Of a stretch of 64,000 bases of DNA, positions 1 to 6,846 are shown one piece after another. This DNA comes from Chryseobacterium polytrichastri. Its GTDB lineage: Bacteria > Bacteroidota > Bacteroidia > Flavobacteriales > Weeksellaceae. The stretch lies in the NCBI RefSeq assembly GCF_900142445.1, contig NZ_FRAV01000010.1:1-64000 (forward strand), given 5' to 3'. Both the position numbers and the translations under genes were made by a program. Under the pieces are notes generated by a model that did not search any database, was not told where the DNA came from, and saw nothing but the letters and a program-made list of their open reading frames with translations. Each line of letters opens with the position of its first letter. Positions within the stretch are counted from its first letter, which is position 1.

Positions 1-16
1 ACCGGAAATGATGCAT

Positions 17-48
17 AAAAAATCCGGAAAAGTAAAATCTTCCGGATT
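17..48 (-). terminator. Rho-independent terminator, minus strand
   Basis: A 9-bp perfect stem (AATCCGGAA at 21-29, TTCCGGATT at 40-48) is followed on the minus strand by six T residues. It lies about 200 bp beyond the end of the fabF-like gene and is oriented to stop that operon. Confidence 0.7.
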
Positions 49-124
49 CGTATCTTAATTGATAACTTGTAAACCTATTTTAGGACTAGTCAAAATAAAA
101 TTTTTACTAGAATTTTCCAGCATG

Positions 125-248
125 TTTGTCATTCTGACGAAGGAAGAATCTAAACTATAATATTTTACCTCTCGCAGATTAAACTGATTTAGCAGATGAT
201 TATGTTTAAAAAGATCTGCGTAATCTGCAAAATCAGCGAGAAAGATTA
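125..248. repeat. Degenerate intergenic repeat region
   Basis: Positions 125-156 contain TTTGTCATTC and GAATCTAAACT, the same two blocks found at 62986-63011 in this window. Positions 196-240 hold short phrases built on 'atctgcgtaatctgc'. No gene is evident. These look like dispersed flavobacterial intergenic repeats; the family assignment is from memory. Confidence 0.45.
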
Positions 249-1493
249 CTACGAAGTAAACTTCTTGAAAACCAAAGTAGCATTATGCCCTCCAAAACCG
301 AAAGCATTACTTAAAGCAAACGTAATATCTTTTTCTTTAGCTTCACCAAAAACAATATTTACGTCTTTCGGAATATTCTCATCAATATTATGAAGATTAA
401 TTGTTGGTGGAATAATTCCTTGCTCAATTGCTTTTATAGAAAGAATGGCTTCTGCTGCTCCAGCTGCACCTAATAAGTGACCAGTCATTGATTTGGTAGC
501 GCTGATATCAAGGTTTTTGCTTCCTTTGAATAATTTGTTAATTCCTTTTAATTCAACCAAATCTCCCATTGGAGTAGAAGTGGCGTGAGGATTAAGATAA
601 TCAATATCCTCGATATTTGCTCCCGCTTCATTTAGTGCTAATTGCATTGCTTTAATTGCTCCAACACCATCTGGATGAGGTGCTGTCATGTGATAAGCAT
701 CGGCTGTCATCGCTGCACCAACTAATTCTGCATAAATTTTTGCCCCTCTTGCTTTAGCATGCTCATATTCTTCAAGAATCAAAGCTCCTGCACCTTCACC
801 CATTACGAAACCATCTCTGTTGGCGTCATAAGGACGACTTGCTGTTGCAAAATCATCATTTCTTGTAGACATTGCTTTCATAATAGAAAAACCTCCTACA
901 GAAGCCGGAGTGATAGCTGCTTCAGAACCACCACTTACAATTACTTTCGCTTTTCCTAATCTGATATAATTAAAAGCATCCATTATCGCTGTATTCCCTG
1001 TAGCACAAGCTGAAATCGTGGTATAATTAATACCCTGAAGACCAAATTTCATGGAAATCATTCCTGATGCCATATTGGCAATGAATTTCGGAACGAAGAA
1101 CGGATTAAACCTTGGGGTTCCATCTCCTTTTGTAAATTCCATCACCTCACTTTCGAAAGTCCACATTCCGCCTTGTCCTGTTCCCCAGATGACACCGGTA
1201 TCGAATGGATCCATATTTTCCAGTTCAAGCCCTGAATCTTTAAGAGCTTCCGCACTAGAATACATTGCATATTGTGAAAACAGATCACTTCTTTTAATTT
1301 CCTGATGTGTTAAATGTGCTTTTGGATCAAAATTTTTAACCTCACAAGCTACATGTACCTTAAATTTTGCGGTATCGAAATGGGTAATTAAGTTGGCCCC
1401 ACTGACACCATTAATACTGTTTTGCCAAAAATCTTCGACATTATTCCCCAAAGGTGTAACTGCACCTAGTCCTGTAATGACAACTCTTTTCAT
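249..1493 (-). CDS. fabF: Beta-ketoacyl-ACP synthase II (FabF/KAS II type)
   Basis: This 414-residue condensing enzyme adds malonyl-ACP to a growing acyl chain in the cytoplasm. The catalytic triad is visible: Cys163 in SACATG, His303 in NPHATST (canonical form NAHGTST) and His339 in KSMTGH. The GFGGHNA motif near the C-terminus is also typical. The start at 1493 (MKRVVITG) is chosen over a 14-codon upstream extension, because that extension runs into the preceding thioesterase gene, whose stop is at 1495. It is the last gene of a tight minus-strand operon with TetR, thiolase and thioesterase. It may therefore serve a specialised acyl pathway rather than bulk fatty-acid synthesis; that is inference. 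Confidence 0.93.
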   Translation of the reverse strand: MKRVVITGLGAVTPLGNNVEDFWQNSINGVSGANLITHFDTAKFKVHVACEVKNFDPKAHLTHQEIKRSDLFSQYAMYSSAEALKDSGLELENMDPFDTGVIWGTGQGGMWTFESEVMEFTKGDGTPRFNPFFVPKFIANMASGMISMKFGLQGINYTTISACATGNTAIMDAFNYIRLGKAKVIVSGGSEAAITPASVGGFSIMKAMSTRNDDFATASRPYDANRDGFVMGEGAGALILEEYEHAKARGAKIYAELVGAAMTADAYHMTAPHPDGVGAIKAMQLALNEAGANIEDIDYLNPHATSTPMGDLVELKGINKLFKGSKNLDISATKSMTGHLLGAAGAAEAILSIKAIEQGIIPPTINLHNIDENIPKDVNIVFGEAKEKDITFALSNAFGFGGHNATLVFKKFTS

Positions 1494-1494
1494 A

Positions 1495-1920
1495 TTAGTT
1501 ATTGATTTTAAATAGATTAGAGGTTCCCCTTGCAATTAAACGCGTCTTATCTGCGTTCCATATTTCGCATTGTGCGTTTACAAATTGCTTTCCTCTTTTA
1601 ATGATTTTCGTTTCGGCTACAATATTATCATTTTCTTTTGCAGTGGAGAAATAATCTATGACATTATTGATAGTTGTGATGAAAGAATTTTCATTTAGGG
1701 AGAACATTGTCGCTCCAATGATGTCATCAACAATAGCTGCGGTCACTCCGCCATGAAGATTTCCTATCGGATTTAGCCATTCTGGCCTTACCTTATATTG
1801 AAACTCCAAATGTCCTTCTTCCACAGAAAGTACGATGGGGTTGAGCCATTTCATAAAAGGAGAAGGAGATTGGGTAAATTCTTTTCCGATGAATTGTTTT
1901 AATTGTTCTAATCTGTCCAT
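1495..1920 (-). CDS. PaaI-family hotdog-fold acyl-CoA thioesterase
   Basis: This 141-residue single-domain protein matches the PaaI/4HBT hotdog fold. The helix motif GNLHGGVTAAIVDD has the HGG and Asp arrangement of acyl-CoA thioesterases, which hydrolyse acyl- or phenylacetyl-CoA-type esters. It lies 9 bp downstream of the thiolase and immediately upstream of the fabF-like gene, so the three are almost certainly cotranscribed. Its substrate cannot be read from the sequence. Confidence 0.85.
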   Translation of the reverse strand: MDRLEQLKQFIGKEFTQSPSPFMKWLNPIVLSVEEGHLEFQYKVRPEWLNPIGNLHGGVTAAIVDDIIGATMFSLNENSFITTINNVIDYFSTAKENDNIVAETKIIKRGKQFVNAQCEIWNADKTRLIARGTSNLFKINN

Positions 1921-1929
1921 TTTTCAGTT

Positions 1930-3198
1930 TTATTTTTCTAAGATCATCGTTACGCTTTGTCCGCGGGCAGCGCAGATGGAAATAAATCCTTTTCCGCTTC
2001 CTTTTTCGTTCAGTAATTTTGCCAATGTACCAATGATTCTTCCGCCTGTTGCTGCAAAAGGATGGGCTGCGGCAAGACTTCCGCCTTTTACGTTTAATTT
2101 GGTTCTGTCGATTTTTCCTAATGCTTTTTCTAATCCGAATTTCTTCGCAAGATCATCATTCTCCCAAATTTTAATGGTGGCTAAAACCTGTGCAGCAAAA
2201 GCCTCGTGAATTTCATAATAATCAAAGTCTTCTAAACTCATTCCTGCTTTTTTAAGCATTCTGTCTGCAGCGAAAACGGGAGCTAATAATAAGTTTTGTT
2301 TATTTTCAACATATTCAATTCCTGCGACTTCTGAGAATGTGATGTAGGCTAAGATGGGAAGATTATTAGCTTTTGCCCAATCTTCACTTGCCAATAAAAC
2401 GGCAGAAGCTCCATCGGTAAATGGAGTTGAATTTCCGGCTGTCAGCGTTCCGTTTTGTTTATCGAAAGCGGGTTTTAATGAAGCTAATTTCTCCAAACTT
2501 GTATCACGACGAAGGTTATTGTCTTTATCTAAACCAAAAGCGGGTGTGATCATATCATCAAAAAATCCTTCGTCATAAGCTTTAGCCATATTTTGGTGAC
2601 TTTTAAAAGCTAATTCATCCTGATCTTCACGGGAAATCTGATAATATTTTGCGGTAATTTCTGTGTGTCCGCCCATTACTAAACCTGTTTTGGGTTCTTG
2701 TCCTTTGTAGGGAATCGGCATCCAGTCTTTCAGTGTTGGACTTAACAAGTGTTTTAGTTTTCCAAAAGCAGATTTTTCTTTGTTGGCTTTCAACAATGCT
2801 TTTCTTAATCTTGGTGAAGATTCAAACGGGATATTGCTCATCGCTTCAACCCCGCAGGCAATTCCACTTTCGATTTGGCCTAAGGCAATCTTATTTCCGA
2901 TGTAAATAGCTGCTTCAATTCCTGTATCACAAGCTTGCTGCAAATCACAAGCAGGAGTTGCAGGATCGAGTGAAGTATTCATCACTGTTTCTCTGATGAG
3001 GTTGCTTTCAGAAATATGTTTGATGACAGCCCCGCCTGCCACTTCACCTAAAAGTTTTCCTTTTAAGTGATAACGATCAATAAGCCCATCCAACGCAGAA
3101 ATCAATAAACTTTGATTGTCTGCATCTGCATAAGCGGTATTCATTCTGGCAAAAGGAATTCTGTTGTATCCTACGATTGCTACTTTTTTTGTTTCCAT
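1930..3198 (-). CDS. Thiolase (acetyl-CoA C-acyltransferase)
   Basis: This 422-residue thiolase interconverts 3-ketoacyl-CoA and acetyl-CoA plus acyl-CoA. The nucleophilic Cys90 lies in DLQQACDTG. A His is seen in YEIHEAFA, the conserved AAAHPFAATGGR motif is present, and the second catalytic Cys is near residue 409 in SICAARGQ. The length fits FadI/FadA-type enzymes. It starts 10 bp after the TetR gene, with which it is probably cotranscribed. No hydratase/dehydrogenase partner lies next to it, so its exact role (beta-oxidation or synthetic condensation) is open. Confidence 0.9.
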   Translation of the reverse strand: METKKVAIVGYNRIPFARMNTAYADADNQSLLISALDGLIDRYHLKGKLLGEVAGGAVIKHISESNLIRETVMNTSLDPATPACDLQQACDTGIEAAIYIGNKIALGQIESGIACGVEAMSNIPFESSPRLRKALLKANKEKSAFGKLKHLLSPTLKDWMPIPYKGQEPKTGLVMGGHTEITAKYYQISREDQDELAFKSHQNMAKAYDEGFFDDMITPAFGLDKDNNLRRDTSLEKLASLKPAFDKQNGTLTAGNSTPFTDGASAVLLASEDWAKANNLPILAYITFSEVAGIEYVENKQNLLLAPVFAADRMLKKAGMSLEDFDYYEIHEAFAAQVLATIKIWENDDLAKKFGLEKALGKIDRTKLNVKGGSLAAAHPFAATGGRIIGTLAKLLNEKGSGKGFISICAARGQSVTMILEK

Positions 3199-3208
3199 AG
3201 CGTCAATT

Positions 3209-3814
3209 TTATGATGGAAGGAGTTTTAGTTCTTTGTCAATCATTAATAAAATCCTGTCTAAAGCAAGGTTGAGGTATTTTTCATCATCTGTTGTTTTGG
3301 AAAGCAGAATGCCTCCTTCAACGATCATGATAAATAGTGCCCCGTATTCTTCGGCATTGATATGTTGATGAATCTCTTTCTTTTGCTGTCCCTGCACAAT
3401 AACAGATACAATTTTTTTAATCCAAATTTCGAAGGATAACGAAACCTGTTTTTGTAAAGCGGGAAAAGTATCATCAGCTTCAGTAGCGGCATTCATTAAC
3501 GGGCATCCACCACTTTCAAAAACCATTTTCCAGCTTTTTCTGTAGAAGTTAACAAAGGCATTAAGTTTATCAATAGTGGTTGGGAATTCATCACCTAAAG
3601 ATCTTGTCATACTTTTTGCCAGTAAACTTGAGTTGTATTTATAGACCTCAAGAGCTACTTCGTCTTTATTTTCAAAGTTTCCGTAGATGCTTCCCTTTGT
3701 TAATCCTGTAGCTTCTGTTATGTCGGAAAGCGACGTAGAAGTATAGCCCTTTGTGTTAAATAAAGAGGCTGTTTTTTCAATAATAAATTGTTTTGTCTTT
3801 TCTGCTTTTGACAT
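3209..3814 (-). CDS. TetR/AcrR-family transcriptional regulator
   Basis: This 201-residue repressor has an N-terminal TetR helix-turn-helix (residues about 3-50, including TGLTKGSIYGNFENKDE) and a divergent ligand-binding C-terminal domain. The start MSKAEKTK at 3814 is preferred over an ATG 33 bp upstream because a TATCTTTG -7 box lies at 3837-3844, which puts the upstream ATG inside the promoter. A 24-bp palindrome (3847-3870) overlaps the promoter, which suggests autorepression and control of the downstream thiolase/thioesterase/fabF genes. The ligand may be an acyl-CoA or fatty acid; this is inference from the operon. Confidence 0.92.
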   Translation of the reverse strand: MSKAEKTKQFIIEKTASLFNTKGYTSTSLSDITEATGLTKGSIYGNFENKDEVALEVYKYNSSLLAKSMTRSLGDEFPTTIDKLNAFVNFYRKSWKMVFESGGCPLMNAATEADDTFPALQKQVSLSFEIWIKKIVSVIVQGQQKKEIHQHINAEEYGALFIMIVEGGILLSKTTDDEKYLNLALDRILLMIDKELKLLPS

Positions 3815-3836
3815 TTCCTGTAATGAAATTATGCTG

Positions 3837-3844
3837 CAAAGATA
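3837..3844 (-). promoter_or_regulatory. -7 promoter box of the tetR-thiolase operon
   Basis: TATCTTTG on the minus strand matches the Bacteroidota -7 consensus TAnnTTTG, 23 bp upstream of the TetR ATG. No TTTG is found at the usual -33 distance; the operator occupies that space. Confidence 0.65.
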
Positions 3845-3846
3845 CA

Positions 3847-3870
3847 AAAATATACCAAGTGGTATATTTT
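3847..3870. promoter_or_regulatory. TetR operator palindrome
   Basis: There are two perfect 11-bp arms, AAAATATACCA (3847-3857) and TGGTATATTTT (3860-3870), separated by 2 bp. The palindrome lies immediately upstream of the -7 box of the TetR gene, where a bound dimer would block RNA polymerase. Confidence 0.8.
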
Positions 3871-3925
3871 GTTTTAAAAATAAATCTGAACTGTTGGATA
3901 AGCTCAGATTTAATTTTTTTATTAA

Positions 3926-3945
3926 CCATTAAGATTTGATTAAGT
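3926..3945. repeat. Dispersed 20-bp repeat, copy 1
   Basis: The 20-bp string ccattaagatttgattaagt is identical at 33551-33570. Both copies sit in intergenic DNA just beyond a gene and continue into looser 'ttaag' phrases. Confidence 0.7.
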
Positions 3946-4044
3946 CATTAAGATTATTAAGGATTCGCAAGCGAATTTAAAGTTTATCCATTCCCTTAAT
4001 TTACTTATCTTCTTAAAAAAGACCTTAATGATTCATTTTTTTAT

Positions 4045-4461
4045 TTAAGCCAAAGTAGCAGTCAAAGTAATTTCAAAATTGAAAGCTGCACTTACAGGAC
4101 ATCCTTCTTCAGCAATTTTAGCAAACTTTTGAAACTCTTCTTCTGAAAGTCCCGGAACTTTTGCAGTTAAAGTTAATTCAGATTTTGTAATTTTTCCAAC
4201 GGTTGGATCAAGTGTGATTACTGATTTTGTAACCAATTCTTCCGGAGTAAAACCAGCTTGAGAAAGCTCTGCGCTTAGTTTCATAGTAAAGCATCCTGCG
4301 TGAGCTGCTGCCAATAATTCTTCTGGGTTTGTTCCTACTCCGTCAGCAAAACGGCTGTTGAAAGAATATTGAGTTTCGTTTAGCGTTGTACTTTGAGTGG
4401 TTAAATGTCCTTTTCCTTCTTTGATGTTACCGTTCCAAACGGCTGTTGCGTTACGTTTCAT
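4045..4461 (-). CDS. OsmC/Ohr-family peroxiredoxin
   Basis: This 138-residue OsmC-family protein is expected to reduce organic hydroperoxides with a cysteine pair. Cys57 in AAAHAGCFTM and a second Cys in EEGCPVSAAF match the family's reactive cysteines. A TATCTTTG -7 box lies at 4502-4509 upstream. The gene stands alone, downstream of a same-strand AraC regulator. Whether that regulator controls it is not visible. Confidence 0.9.
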   Translation of the reverse strand: MKRNATAVWNGNIKEGKGHLTTQSTTLNETQYSFNSRFADGVGTNPEELLAAAHAGCFTMKLSAELSQAGFTPEELVTKSVITLDPTVGKITKSELTLTAKVPGLSEEEFQKFAKIAEEGCPVSAAFNFEITLTATLA

Positions 4462-4501
4462 AATGTTTTGTTTTATTTAATGTTGTTTGTTTTTGATGAT
4501 A

Positions 4502-4509
4502 CAAAGATA
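4502..4509 (-). promoter_or_regulatory. -7 promoter box of the osmC-like gene
   Basis: TATCTTTG on the minus strand, about 40 bp before the ATG at 4461. No clear -33 TTTG is seen. Confidence 0.55.
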
Positions 4510-4545
4510 TAGAGGTTATTAAGCAGAATAAATAGATAAAAAGAC

Positions 4546-5418
4546 CTAAATATTGTACTTTTTTCCCGAGGTGTAGTTTTTCTTGAAATTAACGGGAGTG
4601 TTTCCAATTTTATTAGTGAAAAGCCGATTGAAATAAGCCGGATCTTCGTAGTCTAAGTCGTAAGCAATTTCTTTAACAGGTTTATCGGTATAGAATAGCA
4701 GCCTTTTAGCTTCCAGTAAAATTCGATTGATAATAAACTGATTGGGTGAATCCAGATGTAAGCTTTTAAATTTATGGGTTAATGTTTTCGGGGCCAGGTG
4801 AAGCAATTCTGCATAATCGGCCACATTGTGCTTCTCTCTGAAATGGATTTCCAGATGTCTGCTGAAATCTCTGAACACATCCAATTCATTACTCGGAATT
4901 TTTACGGTGTCGTTATCCAGATTTTGTTTTTTCCATTTTCTGGTGGCGCGGATAATGACTTGTTTTAAATAGGTTCGGATCATTTCTTCGCTGGAAGATT
5001 CTTTCCATTCTAGCTCTTCTTGGATGTTTTCAAATAAGTTTTTAATGATCATTGATTCAGAATCATCAAGATCAACTTTCGGAATTTCAAAGATATTATG
5101 GAAAAGCAAACCGTCACAAGCTACTTCCTTATCATGAATTTGGATGCAATAAAAATCTCTGTTGTAATAAAGAAGTGAAGCCGCTTCAGCACTTCCGTTT
5201 TTAATGTCAAAATATTGATAGGTAAGAAAAAATAGAGTAGGAGCTTCTGTTTTGTAATGATTGAAATCTACAGTCAGTTCATATCCTGCAGGAACTAAAA
5301 GTATTTTTATATAAGGTTGAGATTTTATTTTGTTGATGGTTTCAAGATTTTCGTTAGAAAATAGATTGAGTCCGAATTTTTTATAATTGTCTTCAAAAAC
5401 CAGATCTTGTAATCCCAT
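4546..5418 (-). CDS. AraC-family transcriptional regulator
   Basis: This 290-residue protein has an uncharacterised N-terminal sensing domain (about 1-180) and a C-terminal AraC double helix-turn-helix (about 190-285). The second recognition segment contains KEIAYDLDYEDPAYFNRLFTNKIGNTP, the classical AraC signature region. A TATCTTTA box at 5435-5442 on the minus strand may be its -7 element. Targets are unknown; the neighbouring osmC-like gene is one candidate. Confidence 0.88.
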   Translation of the reverse strand: MGLQDLVFEDNYKKFGLNLFSNENLETINKIKSQPYIKILLVPAGYELTVDFNHYKTEAPTLFFLTYQYFDIKNGSAEAASLLYYNRDFYCIQIHDKEVACDGLLFHNIFEIPKVDLDDSESMIIKNLFENIQEELEWKESSSEEMIRTYLKQVIIRATRKWKKQNLDNDTVKIPSNELDVFRDFSRHLEIHFREKHNVADYAELLHLAPKTLTHKFKSLHLDSPNQFIINRILLEAKRLLFYTDKPVKEIAYDLDYEDPAYFNRLFTNKIGNTPVNFKKNYTSGKKYNI

Positions 5419-5604
5419 AGATTTACTTTAAGTTTAAAGATACAAAAAAGCATGATTTTAATACATTAAATTATTGAAAACTATTGAACTGAAAAAGGAT
5501 GGATAGGATTCTTAAAAAAAATAAAAGAATACCTCCCTAGATTGATATTATTTTAGCATTTTTACAAAGATTTGTACTGTTAACCCTTTTTCCCAAACTG
5601 CTAT

Positions 5605-6483
5605 ATGAGCGAATTAGAAAATATTCTGAGAGAAATAACTCCACTATCTCCCGAAGATAGCTTTCTTGTGTTTGACCGTATTAAAGCATCATTTGATTAC
5701 CCTTATCACTACCACCCCGAGATTGAAATAAATTTTGTTTACAAAGGAAAAGGATACCGCAGAATGATTGGTGATCATACAGGCGAGATTGGAGATATAG
5801 AGTTGGTTATCGTAGGACCAAATCTTCCGCATTGTTGGGCTAATTACAAATGTAAGAATAGGAAAACCCACGAGATCACAGTACAGTTCAATCAGGATTT
5901 TTTCAATCAATCATTGATGGAGAAAAATGTATTGAAACCGATTAATAAACTGATAAAAGAATCTATTAGAGGAATTTTATTTTCAACAGAAACAGCTGAA
6001 AAGCTAAAGGATTCTTTTCTCAATTTGTCTAAAATGAACAGTTTTGAATCTTTTATTGAAATCTTGAAGATTCTTAATGAGCTGGCTGTCGCAGAAGATA
6101 AAACATTTTTATCATCTTACAGTATTGATTTGGAGACCTTTGCTGATAATGATAAAATGAAAATTGTTCATGATTTTGTACACAAAAATTTTGAAAATAA
6201 AATAACACTGGACGATGTTGCATCGCTTGTAAATATGAGCAATGTGACTTTCAACAGATTTATCAAAAAAAGAATTAGTAAAACGTTTGTAAATTATCTT
6301 AACGAAGTAAGAATAAGTTATGCCGCCCGATGGCTTATGGAAAAAAATCTAACGGTTTTTGAAATTGCTTTTGAGGCAGGTTTTAATAACATTGCTAATT
6401 TTAATAAGGTCTTTAAATCCATCAAGAAAACAACGCCTACAGAGTTTAGGGAACAGTTTAAAGGGGTGAAAAAAATTGAATAA
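5605..6483 (+). CDS. AraC-family regulator with cupin sensor, likely controller of the glycan locus
   Basis: This 292-residue protein has an N-terminal AraC-type cupin (about 20-110, with HYHPEIEINFVYKGKG) and a C-terminal AraC helix-turn-helix (about 190-285, ending in AFEAGFNNIANFNKVFKSIKKTTPTEF). It is the first gene on the plus strand before the SusC/SusD glycan locus and is separated from it by a strong terminator. Cupin-AraC regulators often sense a free sugar. Control of the mannose genes downstream is inferred from position only. Confidence 0.88.
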   Translation: MSELENILREITPLSPEDSFLVFDRIKASFDYPYHYHPEIEINFVYKGKGYRRMIGDHTGEIGDIELVIVGPNLPHCWANYKCKNRKTHEITVQFNQDFFNQSLMEKNVLKPINKLIKESIRGILFSTETAEKLKDSFLNLSKMNSFESFIEILKILNELAVAEDKTFLSSYSIDLETFADNDKMKIVHDFVHKNFENKITLDDVASLVNMSNVTFNRFIKKRISKTFVNYLNEVRISYAARWLMEKNLTVFEIAFEAGFNNIANFNKVFKSIKKTTPTEFREQFKGVKKIE

Positions 6484-6846
6484 AAAGTCTCACTTCATAA
6501 AATTATCTATAGAAAATCCGGATTTCAAGATCCGGATTTTTTTGTTAAAAAGTGAAATAAATTTCTTGGATTTAACCCCTTAAAATTCAGTGTATCTATT
6601 TGTAAATAAGTTCAATATGATTCTTTCTAAAATAGAAATGAAATAATAATATCATTTTATGACAAAATAGTATTATATCTGACTGGTAACAAAATTTAGA
6701 TTTGCTAATGTGAATTAAATCTTAAGAAAACTTTAAATTATCTGATGCATAAAGAGCAAAGTATTGCTAAAAAAATAAGAAAATTTTGTATCGAATGCTA
6801 AAGTGATGTGATTGATTCTCAATTAAATCTAACTAATCTAAGCCTT
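6484..6846 (+). other. Intergenic leader before the SusC-like gene
   Basis: This 363-bp gap holds the terminator at 6513-6543, then very AT-rich DNA with a candidate -7 box TAGATTTG at 6697-6704. That would give a leader of about 140 nt before the SusC ATG. No -33 TTTG at the expected distance and no other gene is seen. Confidence 0.4.
6513..6543 (+). terminator. Rho-independent terminator after the AraC regulator
   Basis: Eleven-bp perfect stem AAAATCCGGAT (6513-6523) and ATCCGGATTTT (6530-6540), with a 6-nt loop and a continuing T run to 6543. Confidence 0.9.
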
